A stretch of DNA of 64,000 nucleotides, from positions 124,001 through 188,000 of the forward strand of contig NZ_AUJB01000010.1 of the NCBI RefSeq assembly GCF_000424005.1, read 5' to 3'. Below, in pieces: positions 27,176-36,692 of the stretch. Source of the stretch: Pseudobutyrivibrio ruminis CF1b (GTDB lineage Bacteria > Bacillota > Clostridia > Lachnospirales > Lachnospiraceae). Within the stretch, counting starts at the first letter, position 1. The number at the start of each line of letters is the position of its first letter. The notes under the pieces are model-generated. The model did no database searches and was not told where the DNA came from. It saw nothing but the letters and a program-made list of their open reading frames with translations. The position numbers and the translations under genes are program-made.

Positions 27176-29458
27176 TTGATTAAACTCTACGTAGCAGTTT
27201 TTTTGCTTACAGCATTTATAATGCTTGTGTGTGGAGTCTACATAGCTACCAAACACACAATAAAGCAAAACAAACTTAATATTTCAATTATGCAGTTGCT
27301 AGCTGTGGGAATTGTTGCGTGCCTGACTTACACTCACGCTATTTCCGTGCGTACAGAGCTGGCAGCTGAATTTGGTTATGCATTTTATTTTATAAGCATA
27401 GACTGGATTCTTATCACATTTCTTTTTTATTCCAGACAGTACACGAGAATATGGATTGATCAGTATGCATCAGCCCTGATTACGGCTACCATTGCAGTTC
27501 TTGATTCTATCAGTTTATTCTTCAACTACAAATGGCATCATGCATTTTACCTGGTAAAAAAAGAATTTGATGGAGAATGGTTCTACGTATTTAAAATCAA
27601 CGATTATTACGTGGTGCATCTTGTATTCTGTTACATAATTGTAGCCATGATAATTATGATTTTTATTCAGAAATCATACCTGACAAGCGGATTCCATAGA
27701 AACCGATATCTTTCAATCCTGGTTATCTTTGTGGGTATTATTCTGCTTGATGTGGTGTATTTGTTCTTTGATTATCCGGTGGATATTTCCATTTGCCTGT
27801 ATTCAGTTGCGTCGATATTCGTAAGCTACTACACGCTACTGTATAATCCAAAGACCTTCGTTGAATACATGCTTAGTACCATCACTGAGAGAATGGAATG
27901 TGCTCTTGTTTCATTTGATGAGAATGACAATTGTATCTATTCAAATCAGCAGGCTAACAGAATGTTTTCTCCAGGTGGAGATACAAAGCTTATTGAGGAC
28001 AGATTCAAGAGATGGAGAGAGGGAAGAGAGACCAACTCCATTTCCAATACCAGCTGGAACGAGATTTATAATTTTAATGGAGAGGAATATCGCTTTGATA
28101 TCCACTTCAATAAAATTTACGATAAGAGGGGCTTCTACTGCGGATGCTATTTCTCATTCTACGATGTAACTGGAGATTTCCTTGCATACGAGGAGGAGAA
28201 ATATCGTTCAAGCCACGATGCTCTTACAGGCGCTCTTAACAGAGAGAGCTTTTACGAGGAAGCAAGAAATATTCTGGATGAGAATCCTGAGATTGACTAT
28301 GTAATGGTTTGCTGTGACATCAAGGGCTTTAAGCTTATAAATGATGTCTTTGGTGTAGATAAAGGCGATGAACTTCTGGTTCGTTGTGCTGATACCATTC
28401 GTGACAGAATTGCAGGGGGCGCTACCTTTGCAAGACTTGAGGCGGACCGCTTCGCAGTATTGGTTCCAAAGAGCCGATACAGTGAAGAAATCTTTATGAC
28501 AGGAATGAACCAGATCAGTCATTCTCTGGATAATTCCCAGTATCGAATGGTAATTCTCGCAGGTGTTTATGACATCTACGACAGAGATGCTCCTATTGTT
28601 TCAATGTGTGATGGTGCATTCCTTGCCATTGAATCAATCAAGGACAGCTTTAAGAATGCCATTGCTTACTACGGCGACATGCTGCGCCACGAATATATGA
28701 CAGAGCAGAAGATTCTGGCTGAGTTTGAGACAGCTCTTCAGACTGGTCAGTTTGCTATGTTCCTTCAGCCAGTAGTTACTGTTGATGGCAGAATTACCAT
28801 GGCAGAGGCTCTGGTTCGCTGGATACATCCTGACAGAGGAATCATTGCTCCACTTTCTTTCATTCCGCTTTTGGAGAAGACAGGTTACATTTACAAGCTT
28901 GATCAGTACATTTGGGAGCAGGCAGCAAAGAGACTTGCTTACTGGACATCCCTTGGACATGAGGAGTTATCCATTTCAGTAAATATCTCTGTTAAGGATT
29001 TCTATTACATGGATATTTATGAGACCCTGGTTTCAATTGTTGAAAAGTATCACATCGAGCCATCACGATTGAAGCTTGAGATCACAGAGACCATTTTCAT
29101 GACGGAGAAGGAACGTCAGATTGACATTATGTCCAGCTTGAAGGATTATGGATTCCTTATTGAAATCGATGATTTCGGAAGCGGATATTCATCACTGAAT
29201 ATGCTTAAGGAGGTTCCTGCTGATATTCTTAAGATGGACATGGCTTTCCTGGCTATGGATAAAAATATCACCAGAGGCCGCAAGATTGTAAATACCATAA
29301 TCACTCTTGCAAAGGCCCTTGGAATGATGGTTACAATCGAGGGTGTTGAGAATGAAGATCAGCTGAATTACCTTAAGGGAACTGGTGCTGATTATCTTCA
29401 GGGCTATTATTTCAACAAGCCACTTCCAGTTAAGAAGTTCGAGGAATTATATTTGTAG
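27176..29458 (+). CDS. Membrane PAS-GGDEF-EAL protein, likely c-di-GMP phosphodiesterase
   Basis: This 760-residue protein starts at TTG with AGGGGG in front. Seven or so membrane helices fill residues 1-225. A PAS-like domain follows (about 230-340), then a GGDEF domain (about 345-500) and an EAL domain (about 515-757). The GGDEF active-site loop is degenerate (RLEADRFAVLV where RxGGDEF is expected), so it should not make c-di-GMP. The EAL side looks active: FLQPVV, AEALVRW, ISVNISVKDF, LKLEITETIF, IDDFGSGYSS, ILKMD, TIEGVEN and QGYYFNKPLP. It probably degrades c-di-GMP in response to a membrane signal. Confidence 0.9.
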   Translation: MIKLYVAVFLLTAFIMLVCGVYIATKHTIKQNKLNISIMQLLAVGIVACLTYTHAISVRTELAAEFGYAFYFISIDWILITFLFYSRQYTRIWIDQYASALITATIAVLDSISLFFNYKWHHAFYLVKKEFDGEWFYVFKINDYYVVHLVFCYIIVAMIIMIFIQKSYLTSGFHRNRYLSILVIFVGIILLDVVYLFFDYPVDISICLYSVASIFVSYYTLLYNPKTFVEYMLSTITERMECALVSFDENDNCIYSNQQANRMFSPGGDTKLIEDRFKRWREGRETNSISNTSWNEIYNFNGEEYRFDIHFNKIYDKRGFYCGCYFSFYDVTGDFLAYEEEKYRSSHDALTGALNRESFYEEARNILDENPEIDYVMVCCDIKGFKLINDVFGVDKGDELLVRCADTIRDRIAGGATFARLEADRFAVLVPKSRYSEEIFMTGMNQISHSLDNSQYRMVILAGVYDIYDRDAPIVSMCDGAFLAIESIKDSFKNAIAYYGDMLRHEYMTEQKILAEFETALQTGQFAMFLQPVVTVDGRITMAEALVRWIHPDRGIIAPLSFIPLLEKTGYIYKLDQYIWEQAAKRLAYWTSLGHEELSISVNISVKDFYYMDIYETLVSIVEKYHIEPSRLKLEITETIFMTEKERQIDIMSSLKDYGFLIEIDDFGSGYSSLNMLKEVPADILKMDMAFLAMDKNITRGRKIVNTIITLAKALGMMVTIEGVENEDQLNYLKGTGADYLQGYYFNKPLPVKKFEELYL

Positions 29459-29482
29459 AAAAATTAATAAAAATACTTCCAG

Positions 29483-29530
29483 GTCCACTCCATCTAAGGG
29501 GTGGACTTGTTTTGTATAATCCTTTATAAT
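29483..29530 (+). terminator. Terminator after the EAL gene, then proS -10 boxes
   Basis: GTCCACTCC (29483-29491) pairs with GGGGTGGAC (29498-29506), followed by TTGTTTTG. Two TATAAT boxes at 29515-29520 and 29525-29530 follow and probably drive proS. Confidence 0.7.
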
Positions 29531-29575
29531 AGTGAAGCTTGAAAAGATTTTTAAAGAATTGAAAAGGAGAAAAAA

Positions 29576-31015
29576 ATGGCACAGGAAAAAAAGCTGGTAG
29601 AAGCGATTACCTCCATGTCAGAGGATTTCGCACAGTGGTATACCGATGTAGTTGTTAAGGCTGATTTGATTGCATATTCATCAGTAAAGGGATGCATGAT
29701 CATTAAGCCCGATGGGTATGCTATTTGGGAAAATATCCAGCACGAGTTAGACAGAAGATTCAAGGAGACAGGCGTACAGAACGTTTACATGCCTATGTTC
29801 ATCCCGGAGAGTCTTCTTCAGGTTGAGAAGGACCATGTAGAGGGATTTGCACCAGAAGTAGCTTGGGTTACACACGGTGGTCTTAACCCGCTTCAGGAGC
29901 GTCTTTGCGTTCGTCCTACTTCAGAGACTCTTTTCTGTGATTTCTATAAAGATATTATTCACTCTCACAGAGATTTACCAAAGGTTTACAACCAGTGGTG
30001 TTCAGTAGTTCGTTGGGAGAAGGAGACACGTCCATTCCTTCGTTCTAGAGAGTTCTTATGGCAGGAGGGCCACACAGCTCATGCTACAGCTGAGGAGGCA
30101 GAGGAGCGTACAGTTCAGATGCTCAACCTTTACGCAGACTTCTGTGAGGAAGTTCTTGCTATGCCTGTAGTTCGCGGACAGAAGACTGAAAAGGAAAAGT
30201 TCGCAGGAGCAGAGGCTACATATACAATCGAGGCACTTATGCACGACGGTAAGGCTTTACAGTCTGGTACATCACACAACTTTGGCCAGAACTTCTCTAA
30301 GCCATTTGGTATTCAGTACACAGATAAGAACAATCAGCTTCAGTATGTTCACCAGACATCTTGGGGCATGACTACACGTCTTATTGGTGCTATCATTATG
30401 GTACATGGTGATGACAGTGGTCTTGTACTTCCACCACGTATCGCACCTACACAGGTAGTTGTTATTCCTATTCAGCAGAAGAAGGAAGGCGTACTTGAAA
30501 AGGCTGCAGAGGTTTGTGAGAAGCTTGGCAAGACTATGCGTGCTAAGCTTGATGATTCAGACAAGTCACCAGGCTGGAAGTTCTCTGAGGCAGAGATGCG
30601 CGGTATCCCTGTTCGTGTAGAGCTTGGACCAAAGGATATCGATGCAGGCAAGTGCGTACTTGTTCGCCGTGATACACGTGAAAAAATCGAGTGCCCACTT
30701 GATCAGGTGGAGACAAAGGTGGCAGAGCTTCTTGAGACAATCCAGAAGGATATGTTTAAAAGAGCAAAGGCTCACCGTGATAGCCATATCTGGGATGCTC
30801 ACAACTATGCTGAGTTCACAGAAATCGCTAACAACAAGCCAGGCTTCATTCGCGCTATGTGGTGCGGTGATGTAGCTTGCGAGAACAAGATTAAAGAAGA
30901 TTTAGCTGTTACTTCACGTTGTATGCCATTCAAGGATCAGGAGCAGATTTCTGACGTATGTGCATGCTGCGGCAAGCCAGCTAAGAAATTAGTATATTGG
31001 GGTAAAGCTTATTAA
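29576..31015 (+). CDS. proS: Prolyl-tRNA synthetase, archaeal/eukaryotic-type short form
   Basis: ProRS attaches proline to tRNA-Pro. At 479 residues this is the form without the inserted editing domain of the long bacterial type. Class II motifs are visible: [15 protein letters not shown] (about 70), [17 protein letters not shown] (motif 2 area, about 110), [18 protein letters not shown], and [20 protein letters not shown] (motif 3). The anticodon-binding domain is followed by a C-terminal zinc-binding part with Cys in WCGDVACE and VCACCGKP, typical of this type. It starts a compact operon with cca one base downstream. Confidence 0.96.
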   Translation: MAQEKKLVEAITSMSEDFAQWYTDVVVKADLIAYSSVKGCMIIKPDGYAIWENIQHELDRRFKETGVQNVYMPMFIPESLLQVEKDHVEGFAPEVAWVTHGGLNPLQERLCVRPTSETLFCDFYKDIIHSHRDLPKVYNQWCSVVRWEKETRPFLRSREFLWQEGHTAHATAEEAEERTVQMLNLYADFCEEVLAMPVVRGQKTEKEKFAGAEATYTIEALMHDGKALQSGTSHNFGQNFSKPFGIQYTDKNNQLQYVHQTSWGMTTRLIGAIIMVHGDDSGLVLPPRIAPTQVVVIPIQQKKEGVLEKAAEVCEKLGKTMRAKLDDSDKSPGWKFSEAEMRGIPVRVELGPKDIDAGKCVLVRRDTREKIECPLDQVETKVAELLETIQKDMFKRAKAHRDSHIWDAHNYAEFTEIANNKPGFIRAMWCGDVACENKIKEDLAVTSRCMPFKDQEQISDVCACCGKPAKKLVYWGKAY

Positions 31016-31016
31016 T

Positions 31017-32342
31017 ATGAATTTACCAGCAGACGTTCAAAATATTATATCGGTATTAGAATCTAACGGACACGAAGCCTATGCAGTAGGCGGCTGTGTC
31101 CGTGACTGCATTCTGGGGAAAGTTCCACACGACTGGGACATTACCACATCGGCCTTGCCAGAACAGGTGAAGGCTCTGTTTGAGCGCACTTTTGATACTG
31201 GAATCGAGCACGGCACGGTGACAGTTTTGATGCACGGCATTGGATACGAGGTCACTACTTACCGTGTAGACGGAAAGTACGAGGATGGCCGCCACCCTAA
31301 GGAGGTTACATTCACAGCTTCTTTAGAGGAGGATTTAAAGCGCCGCGATTTCACTATCAATGCCATGGCCTATAATGATACAAAGGGTTTGGTGGATTTG
31401 TTTGGTGGAGAGGCTGATTTACAGGCTGGTATCATCAGAGCTGTAGGAAATCCTATCGAGCGTTTCACAGAGGATGCCCTTCGTATGCTTAGAGCTCTTC
31501 GTTTCTCTGCACAGCTTGGTTTTGAGATTGAGAAGGATACTTACGAGGCTATCAAGACTCTTGCGCCTACTCTTGAGAAAATCAGCGCTGAGCGTATTCA
31601 GGTGGAGATGGTAAAGCTTGTGACATCTGCTCATCCAGAGCGCATCAGAGATGTGTATGCCACAGGCCTTACAAAGATTTTCTTCCCAGAGTTTGACGCC
31701 ATGATGGAATGCGACCAGGTGAACAAACACCACATGTACTCAGTAGGAGAGCACACTATCGTTTCTATGGGGCTGGCTCCTGATGATAAGGTGATTCGTC
31801 TTACAATGATGCTTCACGATATAGCAAAGCCAGTATGCAAGACTACCGATGAAAACGGCCAGAATCATTTCAAGACACACCCAGTAAAGGGCGCAGATAT
31901 GGCCCGTACTGTGCTTCGTCGACTGAAGTTTGATAATGACACTACAGACAAGGTTTGTAATCTTGTAAAGAATCATGATGATAGACCTGAGATTAACCAT
32001 CGCAATGTTCGCAGAATGATTATTCGTGTAGGTCAGGAGAATTTCAATGATCTTCTAGCTGTTAAAAGAGCAGATACTCTGGCTCAGAGCATGTATCATC
32101 GTGAGGAAAAGCTTTCTTATATAGATGAGCTTGAAAAGGTATTTAATGAGGTGGTTGCAGCAGGTGATTGCCTTCGAATCAAAGATTTAGAGATAAATGG
32201 CAAGGATTTAATTGCCATGGGCCTTCCACAGGGACAGAGAATTGGAGAGGTTTTATCCACTATTTTCGACTCAGTTGTGGAAAATCCAGAACTTAATCAG
32301 AGGGAAACTCTGTTAAACATGGCTAAAAGTATGATAAAATAA
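31017..32342 (+). CDS. cca: CCA-adding tRNA nucleotidyltransferase with HD domain
   Basis: This 441-residue enzyme adds or repairs the CCA end of tRNAs. The N-terminal nucleotidyltransferase core has VGGCVRDCILGKVPHDWDITTSALPEQ (about 22-48) with the metal-binding DxD. The flexible-loop/template region has RRDFTINAMAYND and EDALRMLRALRFSAQLGF. The C-terminal HD domain is intact (MLHDIAKP, and KNHD further on), so a phosphohydrolase activity on tRNA ends is possible. It is next to proS, both acting on tRNA. Confidence 0.95.
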   Translation: MNLPADVQNIISVLESNGHEAYAVGGCVRDCILGKVPHDWDITTSALPEQVKALFERTFDTGIEHGTVTVLMHGIGYEVTTYRVDGKYEDGRHPKEVTFTASLEEDLKRRDFTINAMAYNDTKGLVDLFGGEADLQAGIIRAVGNPIERFTEDALRMLRALRFSAQLGFEIEKDTYEAIKTLAPTLEKISAERIQVEMVKLVTSAHPERIRDVYATGLTKIFFPEFDAMMECDQVNKHHMYSVGEHTIVSMGLAPDDKVIRLTMMLHDIAKPVCKTTDENGQNHFKTHPVKGADMARTVLRRLKFDNDTTDKVCNLVKNHDDRPEINHRNVRRMIIRVGQENFNDLLAVKRADTLAQSMYHREEKLSYIDELEKVFNEVVAAGDCLRIKDLEINGKDLIAMGLPQGQRIGEVLSTIFDSVVENPELNQRETLLNMAKSMIK

Positions 32343-32346
32343 TCCC

Positions 32347-33606
32347 ATGAGAGGGATTTTTACGAAAAAATGGTCTAATTTAATAGTGTTGTCAGTTATT
32401 TGTGCAGGGGCATTGCTGGGATGTGGATATCGTAACAATGCCACTGTTACTAACTATACTGGGTCCGCTTTGCAGAATTCCAGTCAGGATACTGGAGAGG
32501 TGGAGAATCAGGAAGCTCAGACTGAAGCAGAGCCTGAGGCACTTGAGCTGTATATTGTCGAGAATCTGGATATGACAGATGAGACGATAGCTCTCTATTC
32601 TATAGATTCTGACCAGCAGCTTCGCTACAAATATAACATGACCACTAAATTCTTAAATAAATACGGCAGCACCGACACCTGGGCCGAGTTTACCACCGGC
32701 ACGGTTGTTTCTATCGGGGATTTTCTGCCGGCTTCCGGAGCACTTAGTCAGGTGCAGAAATCAGCAGATGTATGGATGTACGAGGATATTTCAAAGTATT
32801 CTATTGATGCATCACGAAATTTAATAACTATCGATGGCAAGAACTACAAGATTACGGATAAGACCAAAGTCTATTCCGACAGTGCCAAGATTCTTTTGGA
32901 GAATATAGGAAAAGATGACGCCATTACTGTAACAGGAAAGGATAAGGAAGTTCTTTCTATTGCAATAACTACAGGACACGGCTTTATCAGCCTTGTGAAT
33001 ACTTCAGTTTTTGATGGCAGTCTGATATTTATAGGAAACAAGATTGTTTCCATGGTAAATGGAAACGAGACTATCGAGGTGCCTGAGGGAACTTACCTTG
33101 TTACCGTGGCAAACAACGGTTGGGGCGGTTCTCAGGAAATAACTGTTAACCGTGATGAGAACATTCTGGTTGATTTGGACTTAATGAAAGGAGATGGCCC
33201 GTCATATTGTCTGATGACATTCCTTGTGACTGTGCCGGAAACCTACGTATATATAGATGGAAAGATTGTGGATACAAACGAGCCTCAGTATGTCCAGTAC
33301 GGAAGCCATAAACTGGTTGTAAAATGCTCCGGCTACAAAGCCTGGAGGAAGACCCTGGTGGTCAATTCAGAGACAGCTGAGATAACACTAGCCATGGAAG
33401 CTGAAACTGAAAGCGGAACAACTACAAATGAGACTTCAAATGAAACTGCTGGAGAGGCGTCTGAACAGGCGCAGGAAATTATTGACGAAACTGTTTCAAA
33501 TGGTCCAGAAGAAGAGACTGCAGGCAGCTCAATTAAGAGTGATTATGACTACGAAGTTGACTATTTATCAACGATTTCCGACCTTATAAGCAACTTAATG
33601 AACTAA
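32347..33606 (+). CDS. Surface lipoprotein with PEGA-like domain
   Basis: This 419-residue protein has a signal peptide ending in the lipobox ALLGC (Cys26), so it should be lipidated on the outer face of the membrane. Residues 60-200 are a repeated beta-type region of no family I recognise. At about 290-350 a PEGA-like domain is visible (LVTVPETYVYIDGKIV, later GSHKLVVKCSGYKAWRKTL). A low-complexity Thr/Glu/Ser tail follows (about 355-400). No enzyme motif was seen. It follows cca by four bases and ends the operon. Confidence 0.75.
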   Translation: MRGIFTKKWSNLIVLSVICAGALLGCGYRNNATVTNYTGSALQNSSQDTGEVENQEAQTEAEPEALELYIVENLDMTDETIALYSIDSDQQLRYKYNMTTKFLNKYGSTDTWAEFTTGTVVSIGDFLPASGALSQVQKSADVWMYEDISKYSIDASRNLITIDGKNYKITDKTKVYSDSAKILLENIGKDDAITVTGKDKEVLSIAITTGHGFISLVNTSVFDGSLIFIGNKIVSMVNGNETIEVPEGTYLVTVANNGWGGSQEITVNRDENILVDLDLMKGDGPSYCLMTFLVTVPETYVYIDGKIVDTNEPQYVQYGSHKLVVKCSGYKAWRKTLVVNSETAEITLAMEAETESGTTTNETSNETAGEASEQAQEIIDETVSNGPEEETAGSSIKSDYDYEVDYLSTISDLISNLMN

Positions 33607-33700
33607 TTTGTGTGAAAAAGATGTGAACATCCTAGAAAATCAAGGGTTTGTAAATAGTAATTATAGTTAAAAATCACGTTAGAAATTTGTAATATTTCAT

Positions 33701-33737
33701 AAAACCCTTATAAAATCGGGATTTTTTGGGGTTTTTG
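33701..33737 (+). terminator. Terminator of the proS-cca-lipoprotein operon
   Basis: AAAACCC (33701-33707) pairs with GGGTTTT, and inside it AAAATC pairs with GATTTT. The T-rich arm runs into the hup promoter. Confidence 0.75.
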
Positions 33738-33739
33738 TG

Positions 33740-33768
33740 TTGACACTGTTATATAAAACAATTATAAA
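33740..33768 (+). promoter_or_regulatory. hup promoter
   Basis: TTGACA (33740-33745), 17 bp, TATAAA (33763-33768), close to the sigma-A consensus. Confidence 0.85.
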
Positions 33769-33835
33769 GGATATTGTAGTTATTAAGGATTTTGGTCCTA
33801 AAATAAAAATAACAATTCTCGAGGAGGAATAAGTA

Positions 33836-34108
33836 ATGAACAAGACAGAATTAGTAGCAGCTATCGCTAGCAAGGCTAACATTTCTAAGAAGGATGCTGA
33901 GGCTTCTGTAAAGGCTTTCACAGAGGTTGTAGCTGAAGAGCTTAAGAAGGGGGAGAAGATTCAGCTCGTTGGCTTCGGTACATTCGAAGTTTCTAAGAGA
34001 GCAGCTCGTACAGGTAGAAATCCACAGACAGGCGCTGAGATGAAGATTCCTGCATCTAAGGCTCCTAAGTTTAAGGCTGGTAAGGCTCTTAAGGATTCTA
34101 TCAACTAA
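33836..34108 (+). CDS. hup: HU-type DNA-binding protein
   Basis: This 90-residue HU protein compacts and bends DNA as a dimer. It shows the helical body NKTELVAAIASKANISKKDAEASVKAFTE and the DNA-contacting arm GFGTFEVSKRAARTGRNPQTG, with the AxKxPKFKAGKALKD end. The GAGGAGGA ribosome site is strong, and codon use is highly biased. It is monocistronic between its own promoter and terminator. Confidence 0.97.
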   Translation: MNKTELVAAIASKANISKKDAEASVKAFTEVVAEELKKGEKIQLVGFGTFEVSKRAARTGRNPQTGAEMKIPASKAPKFKAGKALKDSIN

Positions 34109-34136
34109 TTAATTTCTTGATTTTTAGAATCATTAT

Positions 34137-34165
34137 GGGGTTCGGGTTTCCGAGCCCCTTTATTT
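34137..34165 (+). terminator. hup terminator
   Basis: GGGGTTCGG-GTTT-CCGAGCCCC (34137-34158) is followed by TTTATTT. Confidence 0.9.
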
Positions 34166-34179
34166 ATTCTAAAGCCTAC

Positions 34180-34264
34180 GCTGGTTACGGATACAAGCCT
34201 TAGTGTTTCTTCATTCAGCTAAGAATGCTTCATTCAGAAACCTAAGAGCTTGTTTCCTACCAGC
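34180..34264 (+). ncRNA. Long leader hairpin before the rqcP-ftsH operon
   Basis: An 85-base segment folds back on itself with about 26 paired bases: GCTGGT/ACCAGC, GGA/TCC, ACAAGC/GCTTGT, CTTAG/CTAAG and GTTTCT/AGAAAC, with only small bulges. The loop holds CTTCATTCAG twice, at 34209-34218 and 34228-34237, and the small stem CATTC/GAATG. It ends 24 bases before the rqcP start. I do not recognise it as a known RNA; it may be a regulatory leader or a MITE-like hairpin. Confidence 0.6.
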
Positions 34265-34288
34265 TTATGTTGAGATAAGAGGTACGCT

Positions 34289-34528
34289 ATGAGACTAGAT
34301 AAGTATTTAAAAGTAAGTAGATTGATTAAACGACGCACAGTAGCCAATGAGGCTTGCGACAGCGGTCGTGTACAAATTAATGGAAAAATTGCGAAAGCTT
34401 CCACCGACGTTAAAGTTGGTGATATAATAGAAATAGCATTTGGAAATAAAAATGTGAAAGTTGAGGTCCTTGATATTCAGGACACTACAAAGAAGGATGC
34501 AGCTGCAGATCTTTTTAAGTATTTATAG
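34289..34528 (+). CDS. rqcP: S4-domain RNA-binding protein (RqcP type)
   Basis: This 79-residue protein is almost only an S4 domain: MRLDKYLKVSRLIKRRTVAN, then GRVQINGKIAKASTDVKVGD and IEIAFGNK. RqcP (the YlmH-like or Hsp15-like small S4 protein) helps RqcH extend stalled nascent chains in ribosome quality control. Position ahead of divIC in Firmicutes operons matches the known yabO/rqcP neighbourhood. AAGAGG is the ribosome site. The next gene is two bases downstream. Confidence 0.9.
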   Translation: MRLDKYLKVSRLIKRRTVANEACDSGRVQINGKIAKASTDVKVGDIIEIAFGNKNVKVEVLDIQDTTKKDAAADLFKYL

Positions 34529-34530
34529 TT

Positions 34531-34842
34531 ATGGCAAAAAAAAGAAAACAAGTTAGAAGACGAAAGAAAACCTCCACAGGTAGAATATATGTAGCCGTCA
34601 TTATGCTTTTTATGATTGGCGTAATGACAGTTCAGATTGTGCGCCTTTACGATAAGAATGAGGAGCTCAAGAAGAAGGAGGAGACTCTACAGACTCAGCT
34701 GGATGCAGCTAACGAAAAAAGTCAGCAGCTTAAGGAACAGGAAGAATACGTCGGTAGTGACGAATACATAGAAAATGAGGCTTCACAGAAGCTTGGATTG
34801 ACACATGACAATTGGATCATTTTTAGACAAAAAGAAGATTAG
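34531..34842 (+). CDS. divIC: Septum formation initiator, DivIC type
   Basis: This 103-residue single-span protein has a very basic N-terminus (KKRKQVRRRKK), a membrane helix (about 20-40), then a heptad coiled coil (about 42-75) and a short C-terminal domain (YIENEASQKLGL). DivIC/FtsB proteins link early and late division proteins at the septum. It is encoded between rqcP and tilS as in Bacillus. Its last 38 bases overlap the start chosen for tilS. Confidence 0.88.
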   Translation: MAKKRKQVRRRKKTSTGRIYVAVIMLFMIGVMTVQIVRLYDKNEELKKKEETLQTQLDAANEKSQQLKEQEEYVGSDEYIENEASQKLGLTHDNWIIFRQKED

Positions 34843-36166
34843 AGATTATATTCAAAAACATAATATGTTAAACAAAGGCGACAGGGTGGTCTTAGGTTTA
34901 TCCGGAGGACCTGATTCTGTATGCCTTTTTTTTGTACTCCTTGCTCTAAAGGAGGAGTACGACTTAGATATTCATGCCATTCACGTAAATCACTGCATAA
35001 GAGAAGGTGATGCCGATGAGGATCAGGCATATGTGGAGAGCCTTTGCAGGGACTTTGAAGTGCCTTTAAAGGTAGTCAGAGCGGATATACCGGCTATGGT
35101 TGCAGAATCAGGCCGCTCTACCGAAGAGGAGGCCCGTATGGCCCGATATGAGACCTTTGAAGCCTACGCCATGGAGTTGGAAGCAGAGGAAGAAGAGGGC
35201 TCGGTAAAAATCGCTGTAGCCCACAATGCGGACGATAACGCAGAAACAGTACTTTTCCATATGGCAAGAGGTACAGGACTAGATGGAATGTGTGGAATTG
35301 TTCCTACCAGAGGCCGAATCATCCGGCCACTGCTTGAGGTTCCAAAAGCGGAAATCCTTGAATTTATCCATGATAATGAGATTGCTTATTGCGTGGATGA
35401 AACCAACGCTGAGGTGACCTATGACAGGAACAGGATAAGACACAATATTTTACCAGAACTTTCAGAAATAAATCCTAAGGCCCTGGAGCATATTACCGAT
35501 ATGACTAACAGATTGATGGAAGTTGCGGATTATATCTCACTTGAGGCGAAAGGGCTTTTAGCTATCGCTAAAGATGAAGGTGATAAGCTGAGAAAGCGGG
35601 CGTTCATTACCGCACCCCGTGTTATTGCCAGCCAGGCATTGAAGGAGTATCTCAGCGGATTTATGCCAAATCAGAAGGATGTAAGCGCAGTTCATATAGA
35701 AAGCATTCTGGGACTCCTACAGGAGGAGGGAGAACGCCAGGTGCAGCTTCCATACAAAAAAACTCTTGTCATTTCCTATGAGCATTTATATGTGATTGAT
35801 GAGGAGGATGATGAGCCAAAAGGTACCATTTCCTACCGAGAATTCGACCTTGAGCCGGGCATGAAATACCCTACAGGAACCTATACTAAATGGTTTGATT
35901 GTGATAAAATATCGGATAATGTTGTTATACGAACCCGCGCTGAAGGGGATTATCTTACTATCGATTCGGCTGGAAATCACAAGTCCATTCAGGACTACTT
36001 TGTGGATGAAAAAATACCTCGTCACAAGAGGGATAAAATCATCCTGGTGTGTGATGGCAGCCATGTAATGTGGGTGGTAGGCTATAGAATCAGCGAATAT
36101 TATAAAATCTCTAATAATACCACTCGTGTATTAGAGATAGTTTACGGAGGAACAGGAAATGAGTGA
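34805..36166 (+). CDS. tilS: tRNA(Ile)-lysidine synthetase
   Basis: TilS changes C34 of tRNA-Ile(CAU) to lysidine so that it reads AUA codons. The 453-residue protein has the ATP-binding loop VLGLSGGPDSVCLF (about 28-41), VNHCIREGDADED (about 64), the VAHNADDNAETVLFHMARG segment (about 138-156) and the C-terminal tRNA-binding domains. The start overlaps divIC by 38 bases; later ATGs would cut into the first helix (YIQKHNML). It precedes hpt with an 8-base overlap and ftsH, the classical tilS-hpt-ftsH operon. Confidence 0.95.
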   Translation: MTIGSFLDKKKIRDYIQKHNMLNKGDRVVLGLSGGPDSVCLFFVLLALKEEYDLDIHAIHVNHCIREGDADEDQAYVESLCRDFEVPLKVVRADIPAMVAESGRSTEEEARMARYETFEAYAMELEAEEEEGSVKIAVAHNADDNAETVLFHMARGTGLDGMCGIVPTRGRIIRPLLEVPKAEILEFIHDNEIAYCVDETNAEVTYDRNRIRHNILPELSEINPKALEHITDMTNRLMEVADYISLEAKGLLAIAKDEGDKLRKRAFITAPRVIASQALKEYLSGFMPNQKDVSAVHIESILGLLQEEGERQVQLPYKKTLVISYEHLYVIDEEDDEPKGTISYREFDLEPGMKYPTGTYTKWFDCDKISDNVVIRTRAEGDYLTIDSAGNHKSIQDYFVDEKIPRHKRDKIILVCDGSHVMWVVGYRISEYYKISNNTTRVLEIVYGGTGNE

Positions 36167-36683
36167 GAACATCAGAGTCCTTTTACCAGAGGATGAATTA
36201 GCAGCACGTATTGCTGAGCTTGGAGCACAGATTAGTAAGGACTACGAGGGTGAGACAGTATTTTTGGTTTGCATCCTTAAGGGAGCTTCATTCTTTGCAT
36301 GTGAGCTTGCTAAGAGAATTACAGTGCCAGTTATCATCGATTTCATGGCTACATCAAGCTATGACGGAGGCACAGTATCATCCGGAGTAGTTAAGATTAA
36401 GAAGGACCTTGATTTAGACCCAACAGGTCAGAACGTAATCATTGTTGAGGACATTATTGATAGTGGTAATACACTTAACTACCTCGGTCAGCTCTTCAAG
36501 GACCGCGGTGCAAAGTCAGTTCGCATGGTTACAATGCTTGATAAGCCAGACCGCAGAGAAGTTGATGTTCATGTTGACTATACAGGCTTTACAATTCCAG
36601 ATCAGTTTGTAGTTGGTTATGGTCTTGATTATGACCAGAAGTATCGCAACCTTCCATACATCGGCATTGTAGAGTTAGACTAG
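36159..36683 (+). CDS. hpt: Hypoxanthine phosphoribosyltransferase
   Basis: This 174-residue enzyme salvages hypoxanthine and guanine with PRPP. The PRPP-binding motif VIIVEDIIDSGNTLNYLGQL is intact (about 95-114), as are the FLVCILKGASFFACELAKR strand-loop (about 31-49) and MDFMATSSYDG-like flexible loop (FMATSSYDGGTVSSG). The ATG overlaps the end of tilS by eight bases. In Bacillus, Hpt and TilS jointly activate ftsH; the same gene order here suggests the link may be kept. Confidence 0.96.
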   Translation: MSENIRVLLPEDELAARIAELGAQISKDYEGETVFLVCILKGASFFACELAKRITVPVIIDFMATSSYDGGTVSSGVVKIKKDLDLDPTGQNVIIVEDIIDSGNTLNYLGQLFKDRGAKSVRMVTMLDKPDRREVDVHVDYTGFTIPDQFVVGYGLDYDQKYRNLPYIGIVELD

Positions 36684-36692
36684 GAGGACATT

